DNA from: Promethearchaeota archaeon
GTDB lineage: Archaea > Asgardarchaeota > Lokiarchaeia > Sigynarchaeales > SOKP01
DNA: 38,667 nucleotides
Assembly (NCBI GenBank): GCA_019894875.1
Contig: JAGXNR010000021.1
Span: forward strand, 1-38,667
Direction of reading: 5' to 3'
In this document: piece after piece, positions 1 to 9,037 of the stretch
Layout of the letters: every line of letters starts with the position of its first letter
Numbering within the stretch: the stretch's first letter is position 1
Made by a program: the position numbers and the translations under genes
The notes under the pieces: model-generated
Database searches by the model: none
What the model saw: the letters and a program-made list of their open reading frames with translations, nothing else
What the model was told of the DNA's origin: nothing

Positions 1-962
1 TGATAATATTGTTGTCCTGGTGTGAATATATCCCAGTTTTCGTCTGCAGAATAATAATAGGCATTATGACCAGAATGCCACATATTATCCATTGAAATCA
101 TTGTTTGGTTTGCTAAGAAGTAAGAAAAAGATTTAACAGATTCTTCGGGTAAATCTAGCTGATCATATGTGCGATGAATTAATAAATTTGCTAAAATTCC
201 GAAAAAGTTGCTTTCAGAATATTTATAAATTGATGAATTCGAGTTTGCAAATCCTTTATTGGTAGTATCCCAAAATTCATCGGAACTTATTAGTGAAAAC
301 ATTTCTTCAATTAAATCTACAGGTTTTTGACTATTAATAGAGATATCGTCAATTTGATCACCTATGTTGTCGATTAATAAGAAAATTGGTAATAAATTAT
401 CAATTAAATACCGACTTGTATCTATTGCTTGTCCTGTAGAATTGTCAACAGACTTTATAAAACCATATTTAAATGGTTCACTAGTATCCTCATACCATAA
501 AGGTGTTGATTTTAACTTTAAATAGATATCAAATGTTTCAGTTTCATCAATCTCTGATTTCATTAATGAATTATATATCAACAAATTATCTTCTGAATAG
601 ATAGTGTCATCCGTGATTGTTCCATTTACATCTCCCTTCCTATAGTAAGTTTGGATATCTGGATTTAAATTAGATTGATATTTATTTTCGAAAAAGGCAC
701 GTACTAAATCAAAGTTTTTGGTGTAAGGATCCTGAAGCATTGAAGTGTCCGTGGCGGTTTTAAGATTATTTGGAATAAAATTATTTAAATTTTCATTTGA
801 ATCATTAATATCATCAGAATAATTTAACTGAGTTGCTGATTCATTGAAATTTAAAAAACTCAGAATAAAGATTAAAATAAAGAAAATGGCGAATAGGCTT
901 TTCACAATCTGGTTTTTACGCCTTTTTTTCTTTACAATAGAGTAAAAATTGGAAAAGCTCAT
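1..962 (-). CDS. Membrane-anchored or secreted protein, C-terminus outside window
   Basis: An open frame runs from an ATG at 962 to the left edge without a stop, so about 320 residues are visible and the C-terminal part is missing. The N-terminus has a basic cluster (KKKRRK, residues 11-16) followed by a hydrophobic stretch at about 21-39, which fits a signal peptide or signal anchor, so the rest should lie outside the cell. A low-complexity Asn/Asp/Ser-rich linker (about 40-65) follows. The remainder is rich in aromatic residues and in spaced helical segments with phrases such as FWDTTNKGF and MWHSGHNAYY. This is weakly reminiscent of alpha/alpha-barrel proteins (AGE-epimerase or glycoside hydrolase-like), but I cannot assign a family. 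It sits upstream of no recognisable partner. Confidence 0.75.
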   Translation of the reverse strand, partial: MSFSNFYSIVKKKRRKNQIVKSLFAIFFILIFILSFLNFNESATQLNYSDDINDSNENLNNFIPNNLKTATDTSMLQDPYTKNFDLVRAFFENKYQSNLNPDIQTYYRKGDVNGTITDDTIYSEDNLLIYNSLMKSEIDETETFDIYLKLKSTPLWYEDTSEPFKYGFIKSVDNSTGQAIDTSRYLIDNLLPIFLLIDNIGDQIDDISINSQKPVDLIEEMFSLISSDEFWDTTNKGFANSNSSIYKYSESNFFGILANLLIHRTYDQLDLPEESVKSFSYFLANQTMISMDNMWHSGHNAYYYSADENWDIFTPGQQYY

Positions 963-1090
963 TTTATTTTGATTGAAAATATTATTTTTAACAACAGTTT
1001 AATTTTTAAATTATATTTTTAAAAAATCCTTCTCTTTAAAATTTTTTCTGAAGAGAATTAACGGATCATAATAAGCAAAAAAATGAAAAT

Positions 1091-2584
1091 TTAGTTTTTT
1101 TTCTTGTTTTGTATAGTTTGGGTGAGTTCTGCTATACTTATTCGTATTTGTTCCATTGAATCACGTTCTCTCATTGTAACTGTATTATCATCCAAAGATT
1201 CATAATCTATAGTAATACACCATTTTGTGCCTAACTCGTCCTGTCTTCTATACCTTTTTCCTATAGAACCTGCAGCATCAAAAAAAGAACCGATACGGTT
1301 TTTTAGCAGTTCTCGATGGACTTTTAATGCTAAATTTCTAATATTTTCTTTATTTCTCACTAAAGGAAACACTGCTACGGTATTAGGGGCTAAATTTGGA
1401 TCAAGGTTTAAAATTATTCTTCCTTCCTCTACATTAAAGGCGGTTTCAAGCAAAGTGTAAACAATTCTATCAATTCCGAAAGCAATTTCAAGAATCTGAG
1501 GCACTTCTTTAATATTAGGGTCAATACCCATACTAACTTCGAAATTTTGCTTAGAATATTCTGCATGTCTTCTTAAATCATAATCTGTTCTGTCGTGTAT
1601 TCCACAAATTTCAACCCAACCGAACTGTCTTGTTTTAATTTCTAAATCCCATGCGTCATCAGCATAATGTGCCCGTTCATTTAATGAATGCTGCCTAAAT
1701 CGAATTACTTTCTCGGGTATGCCTAATATCTTCGTTAAATAATATCCTATATAAAGACAATAAGCATAAGCTGGTTTTTTAAGAATTTTATTTAAGATAG
1801 CCTCATTGAGTGATATGAATTTTGGAATATCAATACCGTTTTCTTGTAATTTCCAGTCTAATAATGGTAATTTGTTATTTTTAATCTCCTCATAATCCTC
1901 AAATTCCATTTCTTGATGCTTACTAATAAACATTTGAAGCTCAAATTGGTCAAATGCCCTCATCCGTAGAACTCCTTGCCTTGGAGAGATTTCATTACGA
2001 TAAGCTTTTCCATATTGGAATACTCTTATTGGATATTGCCTTCGTGCATCTTGATCTAATCGATTAAAAAGTAAATATGTGGTAGTAGCTGTTTCTGGGC
2101 GCAGATAGGCAGTTGCATTATTCCCCACAGATGTTTTTAGCATTAAATTATATTCTTCAATTTTAGAGAAACTAGTTTCGCATTTTGGGCACACTAATTC
2201 ATGTTTCTTAATTAACATCTCCATCTCATCAAATGATAAACCATCAATCATAAGATCAGGAAGATTTTCTTGAAGGAATTTATCTACCCGATATAAAGTA
2301 CTACATTTTTTGCATTTTAATACAGGATCAATAAATCGTTCTAAGTGTCCGGAAGCCCTCCATACAATTTCAGGCATAATTGTAGGACATTCAACCTCTC
2401 CGAATCCAAAATAACGTAATTCACGCCTGAATAGACTAAGTATATTATTTTTAAGTGTCATTCCCGCTGGACCATAGGAATAAAAGCCCGCTAAACCGCC
2501 ATAGATTTCTGGAGAAGGTCCCCATATGAATCCCCTTCTCTTCACCAATGAATTAAAAGTATCAATAGAATCATCAACTTTCAT
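1091..2584 (-). CDS. glyS: Glycyl-tRNA synthetase, archaeal/eukaryal alpha2 type
   Basis: Class II aminoacyl-tRNA synthetase that charges tRNA-Gly in the cytoplasm. The N-terminus carries the GlyRS signature RRGFIWGPSPEIYGG (16-30). Motif 1 lies around 62-80, motif 2 begins at YGKAYRNE (191-198), and motif 3 is around EIAFGIDRIVYTLL (366-379). Two CxxC pairs (C91/C94 and C132/C135) form a zinc-binding insertion. The HGTP anticodon-binding domain occupies about 400-490 (VAVFPLV; DAAGSIGKRYRRQDE). At 497 residues it is shorter than many archaeal homologues (around 570), mainly because the insertions are compact. The ATG at 2584 gives the complete N-terminal signature. An A-run on the plus strand at 1077-1083 reads as a T7 tract just past the stop and may end the transcript. 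Confidence 0.97.
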   Translation of the reverse strand: MKVDDSIDTFNSLVKRRGFIWGPSPEIYGGLAGFYSYGPAGMTLKNNILSLFRRELRYFGFGEVECPTIMPEIVWRASGHLERFIDPVLKCKKCSTLYRVDKFLQENLPDLMIDGLSFDEMEMLIKKHELVCPKCETSFSKIEEYNLMLKTSVGNNATAYLRPETATTTYLLFNRLDQDARRQYPIRVFQYGKAYRNEISPRQGVLRMRAFDQFELQMFISKHQEMEFEDYEEIKNNKLPLLDWKLQENGIDIPKFISLNEAILNKILKKPAYAYCLYIGYYLTKILGIPEKVIRFRQHSLNERAHYADDAWDLEIKTRQFGWVEICGIHDRTDYDLRRHAEYSKQNFEVSMGIDPNIKEVPQILEIAFGIDRIVYTLLETAFNVEEGRIILNLDPNLAPNTVAVFPLVRNKENIRNLALKVHRELLKNRIGSFFDAAGSIGKRYRRQDELGTKWCITIDYESLDDNTVTMRERDSMEQIRISIAELTQTIQNKKKN

Positions 2585-2711
2585 ATTGTTTATAAGAAGT
2601 ATTAATAATATTTGTATTTTAAGATATTACATGTAAATTAAAATAAATTTTTATAATAGGAATATAATAATATTATTATATTTTTTTCAAGATTAAAAAA
2701 ATTGATAAATT

Positions 2712-3557
2712 ATGTTAAATCAAGATTTCCAAAACCTTGGCTTCTGGGAAGCAATAGAGATGGGTCTCTATTTTGTGATTGTAGGTTACTTTTTCCTCCT
2801 ATTTTTCTACTTCCTTTTCATTAGATATAGAACTTCAAAGAAGCTGTATTGGTTATTTTTTAGTCTGTTTTTCTTATTTTTTGGCGTTGCAAGGGTATTT
2901 TTCATTGTATATTATTTTTTCGCTCCAGAAGTTGCCGGAACGGATGTTGAAGTTGTAGCCTTTTTGATGCTAAACTATCGCTTAGCTACGTTTTTTACTT
3001 GGATAGGAACCGCTTGTGCTGTTGGAGTTCTAGGTATTCTCTTATTTCCCCCGGAGACACAAAAAGAGAAAGAAGGAGAAAAATCAATTAAAGAATGGTT
3101 TAAAAATAGAAAAAACATTGAGTTATTGGTACGGATAGGTTTATTTGCCCTCCCGATTATAATCGGAATTCTCGCTTTAACATTACCAGATGGTTTATTT
3201 ATGGACCCAGATTTCCTAACTCAATATACTATACCAGATAATATAGTTTCAATAACAATAGGATCATGGGAATATCCTTTAGGAAGATTTTTGTTTAATT
3301 TCATCTTTATGCCTTTGTTTCTTGCATTAATCCCATTTATGTTTCTATATCTTGCTTGGAAAACATTTGGGGTGTTAAGGAAATCTTATGCTTTAAACGC
3401 TATTGGCTTCCTTCTTTATTTTATCGGAGGAAGAATATTACAAGGTGCATTAGATGTAGCAACATTACCTCATTTTAGAGCGGTAATGCCCCCATTAATA
3501 ATATTACTAGCGCTTCTTATTTTAGTAATTGCAAATAATTATGAACAACTCAAATAA
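2712..3557 (+). CDS. Polytopic membrane protein, unknown function
   Basis: 281-residue integral membrane protein. Hydrophobic segments lie at about 16-37, 45-70, 92-113, 137-158, 190-217, 227-248 and 257-275, so roughly seven helices. A charged cytoplasmic-type loop (KEKEGEKSIKEWFKNRKN) lies between the third and fourth. No catalytic or transport motif is recognisable. The ATG at 2712 follows an AT-rich leader and diverges from glyS. The downstream DNA is T-rich (3564-3595) and probably terminates the transcript, so this looks like a single-gene unit. It may be an Asgard-restricted family, but I cannot name it. Confidence 0.8.
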   Translation: MLNQDFQNLGFWEAIEMGLYFVIVGYFFLLFFYFLFIRYRTSKKLYWLFFSLFFLFFGVARVFFIVYYFFAPEVAGTDVEVVAFLMLNYRLATFFTWIGTACAVGVLGILLFPPETQKEKEGEKSIKEWFKNRKNIELLVRIGLFALPIIIGILALTLPDGLFMDPDFLTQYTIPDNIVSITIGSWEYPLGRFLFNFIFMPLFLALIPFMFLYLAWKTFGVLRKSYALNAIGFLLYFIGGRILQGALDVATLPHFRAVMPPLIILLALLILVIANNYEQLK

Positions 3558-3737
3558 AAGAGTTTTTCTTCTTATTCTTGCACTTATTTTTTATCTAAGA
3601 TTGATTTATTGGGAGTAGTAGAAACAATTAGAAACCAATTTTTGATTATTTATGGAAAAAAAGATTAAAATTTAAAACTGAATCTCTTTAAATTTAATAT
3701 AGAGAGAATAATTTTATTAAGATAAGAATTTAAAAGT

Positions 3738-3742
3738 AGGAG
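3738..3742 (+). promoter_or_regulatory. Shine-Dalgarno site deciding a TTG start
   Basis: AGGAG lies 7 nt before a TTG at 3750. The next in-frame ATG is 13 codons further in and has no such site, so the TTG is the better start for the coiled-coil protein. Confidence 0.6.
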
Positions 3743-3749
3743 AAAATCA

Positions 3750-5384
3750 TTGTCAGTACATGGAAACCAATATCTATTACCTTTTTTTATGAATAAAATT
3801 ACAAAGCGATCAATTATTCAGGGAAATGATGAATTAGCTCTATCATTTTACCTTTTAACTAAAGATGTGGGAAAGAATGAGAAGATCATTTCATTTTCAA
3901 GACTCCTCTGGCCAATATTAAGTATACAAGGAGTCCTTAGCACACATATCATGTTAGACGGGTTAAATATTTTTGGTAAGAGTGGTAAATTTTCAAATCC
4001 ACCGCGTCAACCCTTAATTGGTCATATTCTACGAAATATTGAAAATAGAACAAAAATAGAAGAATTGAATACATTAATTGAAATTTTAACCTATAAAGAT
4101 ATAGAAGCAGAAGAAATTGGGGAAGGAGAGGAATCTGAATATCACACACTCAAAATAAATGGTTTAATAAACCCAGAATTTCTTAAAACCCTAACCGCTA
4201 TAATTCATTTAATCGAATATAAACCAATCGTGGATTATACAGTTTTAGATCATAGTATTACTACAGAAATGGCTCTTGATATTTCAGAAAATTACCGGGA
4301 AATAGTAAACATGATGAAAGGTAATGCTTATAGATGGAAGTCTCAAACAGAACTGATAGAAAAAGAAGTAGGAAAATGGCTTGTAGATTTAAATGTACAG
4401 TTAAAAGATCTTGAAACACGATATTCTAGTCAAATCCATAAAGCCTCTTCTACAATTGACCCAACTCAATCGGATTACCAGGTGAAATTAGAACAAGATA
4501 AAATTGAGCAATGGAGTGTTGAAGAAAAAAAAAAACTTATTGAAAATATTTCTACTTTATTTAAAACTGTCGAAAGGAGTCTTGAAGAGGTGATTAAGAA
4601 AAACAAATTCTTTGTGAGTGGTGATTCATTAAAGAGTAGAGTATTTGAGGACATTATCCCTCACTTTTCTAATCACTTTAATTATCTAAAAAGTGAAGGA
4701 ATAAAATTTCTAGAGTCAATTGAAGCTCTTAACCAGAGATTTATTGGGATAAAAGAAAAGAGTAAACAAATAGACGGGGAAGCAAATATAAGAATAAAAC
4801 AATTTAACGAATCATTGAATTTAAAATTGAAAGATAGAGATAAATTGTTAACGGAGTTCCAGAATGAAAAACAAGTAAAAGTTTCTGATTTGGCGAATTT
4901 AAAAGAAAAGATTGAAAGTTTGTTCAAGAAAATGAAAGAAATCATCGATAATAAGCAGAAAATATGCTTACAAGATGCTCAAGAGCTAATTGAATGGTCG
5001 TTGAATGATAATCAATCAGAGTTATTTTCTAGACCAATACAATGGATTTATATGCCTATTTATGCCATGTTCATTGAGAATGATGACACCATGGAAGAAT
5101 ATATGAACGTTGTTTTTCCCGGTTATGTAACAAACACTCCGGATAACATTTATGAATTCATTTCAGACACTGTTGTGAATCTAAAAAACATATTGAGCGA
5201 AAAAATAGAAGATAATATGGCTGTTAGATCAAATTTCGAATTTTCTTCCGAGAATAAGAATTTAATGAAAGATACAAATCTCCAAAAGAGAATTCAGTTA
5301 GGTCTTTCAAAGTTGAAAGAGAAATCCCTCATCAACGAGGATATTGAGAGGATAATTCGAGAAAACCTTAATTTATTACACTAA
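3750..5384 (+). CDS. Long coiled-coil protein, unknown function
   Basis: 544 residues, with a TTG start supported by AGGAG at 3738. The first ~190 residues look globular, with a conspicuous patch (SRLLWPILSIQG; NPPRQPLIGHILRNIE) that reads like a conserved core. Residues ~195-415 are highly charged and heptad-like (QTELIEKEVGKWL; LKDLETRYSS; LKEKIESLFKKMKE), predicting long coiled coils. A compact C-terminal domain (about 420-544) follows. There is no signal peptide or transmembrane segment, so it should be cytoplasmic. A GNAT acetyltransferase starts 25 nt downstream and may be co-transcribed. The shape suggests a scaffold or an SMC-like/cytoskeletal accessory protein, but no Walker motif is present and I do not assign a function. 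Confidence 0.8.
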   Translation: MSVHGNQYLLPFFMNKITKRSIIQGNDELALSFYLLTKDVGKNEKIISFSRLLWPILSIQGVLSTHIMLDGLNIFGKSGKFSNPPRQPLIGHILRNIENRTKIEELNTLIEILTYKDIEAEEIGEGEESEYHTLKINGLINPEFLKTLTAIIHLIEYKPIVDYTVLDHSITTEMALDISENYREIVNMMKGNAYRWKSQTELIEKEVGKWLVDLNVQLKDLETRYSSQIHKASSTIDPTQSDYQVKLEQDKIEQWSVEEKKKLIENISTLFKTVERSLEEVIKKNKFFVSGDSLKSRVFEDIIPHFSNHFNYLKSEGIKFLESIEALNQRFIGIKEKSKQIDGEANIRIKQFNESLNLKLKDRDKLLTEFQNEKQVKVSDLANLKEKIESLFKKMKEIIDNKQKICLQDAQELIEWSLNDNQSELFSRPIQWIYMPIYAMFIENDDTMEEYMNVVFPGYVTNTPDNIYEFISDTVVNLKNILSEKIEDNMAVRSNFEFSSENKNLMKDTNLQKRIQLGLSKLKEKSLINEDIERIIRENLNLLH

Positions 5385-5409
5385 ATATTGAAATTAATAT
5401 TTTTTTATA

Positions 5410-6096
5410 ATGCCAATCTCTAAACAGGAACATCAAACGAAACTAGATCTTAAAAAGAGAAGAATTAGAGCTTTTTTTCTCTCAATCGAGAAAAAGAAAA
5501 AAAAAAAAGAAGTGATTGATGAATCCGTAGAAGAGTTATATGAAGATGGGATGACTTATATCCAAATGAGACTCCCTGTAGATAAAATCACTGAAGCCTT
5601 TGAAAATAAGTTAAAAGATAAAGTTGAACACAATATAATAAAAGCAATAATTCGTAAAGCAGAAAGGGGGGATCTTGATTCTTTAAAAAATATCTATAAT
5701 CGAGCTTGGTTAACAAGTAATACACCATTTCGACCAATAACAAAAACAGATCTACTAAAAATCCTTGAAGCTCCTGATACTGTTTTTCTCATTGCAAAAG
5801 TTTATGGTATTGATGCTGCTTTTGTTCTTCTTGATTTTGAGGGAGAGAATAAAGAATTTGCGGTGATTGCGGCATTAGCGGTTCTCCCAAGATTCCAGAG
5901 ACGAGGGTTGGGAAAAATATTAGGTGTATACATCTGGAATTTCTTAAAACAAAATTATAATAATGTTAAAGAAATTAGAGCGGAAGTCTATAAAGATAAT
6001 AAAGTATCATTCGCGTTCATCGAAGGGATTGGTTTTGAGGAATATGAAAGAAGAGTTTATAGAAAAGAAGATTTTGAAATTGAAACTAATGATTAA
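5410..6096 (+). CDS. GNAT-family N-acetyltransferase with basic N-terminal extension
   Basis: Acetyl-CoA-dependent N-acyltransferase. The GNAT domain covers about 78-220. Motif A is AALAVLPRFQRRGLGKILG (154-172), with the R/Q-x-x-G-x-G pyrophosphate-binding loop at RRGLG, followed by the usual YKDN..SFAFIEGIGFEEYERR motif B region (194-216). The first ~75 residues are an unusual extension with a Lys-rich block (28-33) and an acidic helix. The Lys block is encoded over a run of 12 A at 5497-5508, a site prone to slippage in replication or sequencing. The gene lies 25 nt after the coiled-coil gene and converges on a TPR gene. The substrate is unknown. Confidence 0.88.
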   Translation: MPISKQEHQTKLDLKKRRIRAFFLSIEKKKKKKEVIDESVEELYEDGMTYIQMRLPVDKITEAFENKLKDKVEHNIIKAIIRKAERGDLDSLKNIYNRAWLTSNTPFRPITKTDLLKILEAPDTVFLIAKVYGIDAAFVLLDFEGENKEFAVIAALAVLPRFQRRGLGKILGVYIWNFLKQNYNNVKEIRAEVYKDNKVSFAFIEGIGFEEYERRVYRKEDFEIETND

Positions 6097-6106
6097 TGGA
6101 GCACTA

Positions 6107-7549
6107 TTAATAGTCAATTACATCATTTACATTATTTAATGACTTTATTTTTTCATTAATCAATTTAGACATCTTTTCATCTTGGAGTTCTTTATAATAA
6201 TCTCTAGCTCTTTCTAGATTTACTAACGCTATGTCAGTTATACCCCGATTAATATAAAGGTCTCCTAGTTTAAGAAGAGTATCAGCAGCTTCTTTAACAT
6301 AATGCAGGTCTTCATACATTTCTAAGGATTCTTCAAAATATTTTATCGAATTTAATTTATCTAATTTAGAATCCAAAATAATTGAACCAATATTAAATTT
6401 AATGTCAGCACATTTCTTATTATCCCCATATTTATAATAAATATCATAGGCCAAATTGTAATATTCAATTGCTTTTTCATTGCTTTCATTTATAGTATAC
6501 ATCTCTGCTAAAGATTCTAAAACATTTCCTTCAAAAATGTTATCGTTAATACTGAATATTCTTATAGCATTAAGACTATTTATTAAACAATTTTCTGCTT
6601 CTGACAGGTTTCCCCATAACAAATACAATTTTCCGAGATAAAGAAGGCACTCCCATTCTAATGTCGAACGAATATAAATAGTGGTAGTATCTTTTAAACT
6701 TTCGATTAAATCAAAAGCACGATTTAAATATTCGTAGGCAAGATCAAAATCTTCTCCCTGCTTAAAATATAATTTTCCAAATTTAATCTCATTCGATATA
6801 ACTCCATAGATATCATCATTCTGTTTGAAGAATTCTGCATTTTTAGATAAAATTCTTCCCACTCGATCGTAATCTCTTAATAAATAAAGAACTTCAACTA
6901 AATTACTAGAAGTTTTAACTTCCTCAAAGATCAAGTTTTCTTGCTTTGACAATTCAAGAGCTTCCTGATAATATTCGTATGAATGCTCTAGATCCTTAAT
7001 AAGATAATAGATATTTCCAAGATTATTTAAAACTTTGATAACTCTTTGATTATCACTTACATCTTTTAGTATTTCAAGAGATCTATTAAAATGGTATATT
7101 GCCTGATCAAAAAAACCAATGTCTTCTTGAATTAATCCGATTTCATTATGGCAAATAGCCATATTAAATACATCATCTTCATCTTCAAAATTCTTTAAGG
7201 CAAATTCAAGGTTTTTTAAAGCATTAGGCAAATCTCTTATTTTATAGTACAAACTGGATTTTTCCAGAAATAAAGAACCGGGGATAGGATCTCCTAGAAT
7301 TTCTTTCCTTTCTAAGATCTCGTCAATTTCTTTAATGTTTCGTTCTATTTGTTTATCCCTGATAATAATTTCTTCATAATTTTCATCTTCCTCGTCCAAT
7401 TGTGGAAGGAAAAACTCGGAATCATCATACCGAGTCCTCAGACGCCCATTTGCTACAGTTTTAAGGTTAGATAACAATGGCTTATTACAATTTGGACAAT
7501 AGGGATATTCATCCTCAATTAAAACATTACAGTAAGGACAATTTTTCAT
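6107..7549 (-). CDS. TPR-repeat protein with N-terminal zinc ribbon
   Basis: 480 residues. The N-terminus is a zinc ribbon, C4-x2-C7 and C18-x2-C21, of the double-CxxC type common in archaeal proteins. After a charged linker, from about residue 75 to 470, the chain is a solenoid of tetratricopeptide repeats. Typical units are ALKNLEFALKNF, GLIQEDIGFFDQAIYHFNRSLEI, LGNIYYLIKDLEHSYEYYQEALEL and LGDLYINRGITDIALVNLERA. No enzymatic domain or transmembrane segment is visible. Such proteins act as protein-protein scaffolds, and the partner cannot be read from context. It converges on the GNAT gene with only 10 nt between stops. A second, shorter TPR protein lies at 9038-9955. Confidence 0.88.
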   Translation of the reverse strand: MKNCPYCNVLIEDEYPYCPNCNKPLLSNLKTVANGRLRTRYDDSEFFLPQLDEEDENYEEIIIRDKQIERNIKEIDEILERKEILGDPIPGSLFLEKSSLYYKIRDLPNALKNLEFALKNFEDEDDVFNMAICHNEIGLIQEDIGFFDQAIYHFNRSLEILKDVSDNQRVIKVLNNLGNIYYLIKDLEHSYEYYQEALELSKQENLIFEEVKTSSNLVEVLYLLRDYDRVGRILSKNAEFFKQNDDIYGVISNEIKFGKLYFKQGEDFDLAYEYLNRAFDLIESLKDTTTIYIRSTLEWECLLYLGKLYLLWGNLSEAENCLINSLNAIRIFSINDNIFEGNVLESLAEMYTINESNEKAIEYYNLAYDIYYKYGDNKKCADIKFNIGSIILDSKLDKLNSIKYFEESLEMYEDLHYVKEAADTLLKLGDLYINRGITDIALVNLERARDYYKELQDEKMSKLINEKIKSLNNVNDVIDY

Positions 7550-7926
7550 GGGCGTTAATATTTAATATGATTACTTGTGAAAATCTTTGATTAAAAAGAG
7601 AAAATTACTTTATTTATAATTATTTAGTAGTTTTTAATTCTGTTTAATAACAAGTGCAAACTCTTATTCTTTACATTAGCAATCTTAGGAAATCCTTCTA
7701 TTTTCGGATGTAATCTATTTTGAAGAGTGGTAATTAGTATATAGGATCAGTATCTTTTACCGTTAAGGAGGATTAAAACAGGTTTTTAACTATTCCATAA
7801 AAATTGAAAAATAATTATTGATATTCCTTCAATTCAAGATACCTCGACTCATTTATTTTAATATAAAAAGAAATAAAAAAGAACAATTTTTCCATTATTG
7901 AAAACAAACATAAGAAGTGAAAATAA
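7550..7926. other. Divergent intergenic region
   Basis: 377 nt without a gene on either strand between the zinc-ribbon TPR protein (leftward) and the zinc-ribbon microprotein (rightward). It should carry both promoters. A TATA-like box, TTTAATATAAAAA, lies at about 7857-7869 for the rightward gene. A strong orphan Shine-Dalgarno-like sequence (AAGGAGGA, 7765-7772) is not followed by a usable start. No tRNA, repeat or stable stem was recognised. Confidence 0.5.
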
Positions 7927-8079
7927 ATGGACACTAAACTATTTAAAAGAACATATCCTTTCATTTGTGGCTCTTGTGGAGAATTTGCTCATACCGAACA
8001 TGATTATTGTGATAAATGTGGAAAACAAAATTCTTTAAGAAAAGCCGAGAAAGGAGATTATAAAAATCATCACGTTTAA
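7927..8079 (+). CDS. 50-residue double-CxxC zinc-ribbon microprotein
   Basis: A short ORF reads MDTKLFKRTY, then C14-G-S-C17, then C28-D-K-C31, then a basic His-containing tail ending HHV. The spacing (CxxC, 10 residues, CxxC) is that of a treble-clef/zinc-ribbon knuckle, which with no other domain would give a tiny metal-binding protein. A TATA-like box at about 7857-7869 lies upstream. The third-position composition and the four correctly placed Cys argue that it is coding, although it is short. It could bind nucleic acid or a protein partner. Neighbouring proteins carry similar ribbons. Confidence 0.7.
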   Translation: MDTKLFKRTYPFICGSCGEFAHTEHDYCDKCGKQNSLRKAEKGDYKNHHV

Positions 8080-8258
8080 ATTTGGTTGTATTATATTAAA
8101 GCATTTGATCTTAAAGATAATAACGAATATTGGCTTATAGAAAAAATTTCGTTTAAATGTGACTAAATTTTTTAAAGAAATTTTTAGATATTATTAAAAT
8201 GATGAAGCATACACTATTATATAAAAATTAAAAAAATGTTAGGATAAGATGGAAAATA

Positions 8259-9032
8259 ATGAGTGAACATATTACTACAAAATCAGAAAATGGTGTTCTT
8301 CATATTATTTTTAACAGATCAGAGAAAAGAAATGCTCTTACAAGAGCAATGTATGCTGGAATAGCTGATAGTATAGACAAGGCTGAAAAGGATCCAAATA
8401 TCAGAGTTATGTTAATTTACGGTAATGGAAAATGTTTTTGTGCAGGAAATGACTTGAAAGATTTTCAAGATCTGGATTGGGGAGGAAATCCTACTAGAAC
8501 AACGGTAAGTTGGACAGAAATGATTCTTTCTGCTAAAAAGCCAATAATTGCTGCCGTACATGGATATGCCATTGGCGTTGGTGTCACCATGTTATTACAC
8601 TTCGATTTAGTATATGCAAGTACTAGTTGTAAATTTCAGTTCCCATTCGTAAACCTAGGCTTAGTACCTGAATTCGGTTCAACTTTTAACTTACCAGCCT
8701 TGATAGGATACCAACGTGCTGCAGAGTTGTTCTTTTTTGGAGATTGGTTTACCGCAGAGGAAGCTGAGAAAATGGGAATGATTAACAGAACTTTTTCAGA
8801 GAGTGAATTGATAGAAAAAGTTATCGTATTAGCTGAAAAATTAGCTGAAAAACCACCAGGAGCTTTAAGAAAAACTAAGGAGTTAATTAAAAAACACTAC
8901 TTGGGAAATCTTTCGAAATTAATGCCTGAAGAAGGAGCAGAATTCGTACGAAGTCAGAAATCCCCAGAAGCTCAAGAAGCTTTTAAAGCTTTTTTTGAAC
9001 GTCGAAAGCCTGACTTTACTAAATTCGAATAA
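8259..9032 (+). CDS. Crotonase family, probable delta3-delta2-enoyl-CoA isomerase type
   Basis: 257-residue crotonase-fold acyl-CoA enzyme, close to the usual length of ~260. The first oxyanion-hole segment is CFCAGNDLKDF (59-69) and the second is HGYAIGVGVTMLLHFDLVYA (101-120). The region around VNLGLVPEFGST (131-142) places a Glu (E138) where the peroxisomal ECI2/PECI-type isomerases carry their catalytic acid. The two-Glu arrangement of classical enoyl-CoA hydratases is not evident. This favours an isomerase or related reaction in fatty-acid or unsaturated acyl-CoA metabolism, by family knowledge. It stands alone, converges on a TPR gene with 5 nt between stops, and may cooperate with the acyl-CoA genes from 16 kb onward. 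Confidence 0.9.
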   Translation: MSEHITTKSENGVLHIIFNRSEKRNALTRAMYAGIADSIDKAEKDPNIRVMLIYGNGKCFCAGNDLKDFQDLDWGGNPTRTTVSWTEMILSAKKPIIAAVHGYAIGVGVTMLLHFDLVYASTSCKFQFPFVNLGLVPEFGSTFNLPALIGYQRAAELFFFGDWFTAEEAEKMGMINRTFSESELIEKVIVLAEKLAEKPPGALRKTKELIKKHYLGNLSKLMPEEGAEFVRSQKSPEAQEAFKAFFERRKPDFTKFE

Positions 9033-9037
9033 TTATT

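Noticed and set aside
7765..7772. Orphan AAGGAGGA suggesting a small gene in the 7550-7926 gap
   Set aside because: No ATG, GTG or TTG lies at a workable distance, and the reading frame after it stops within six codons.
8199..8205. ATGATGA resembling a C box of a C/D guide RNA
   Set aside because: No D box (CTGA) or paired C'/D' boxes follow before the crotonase gene.
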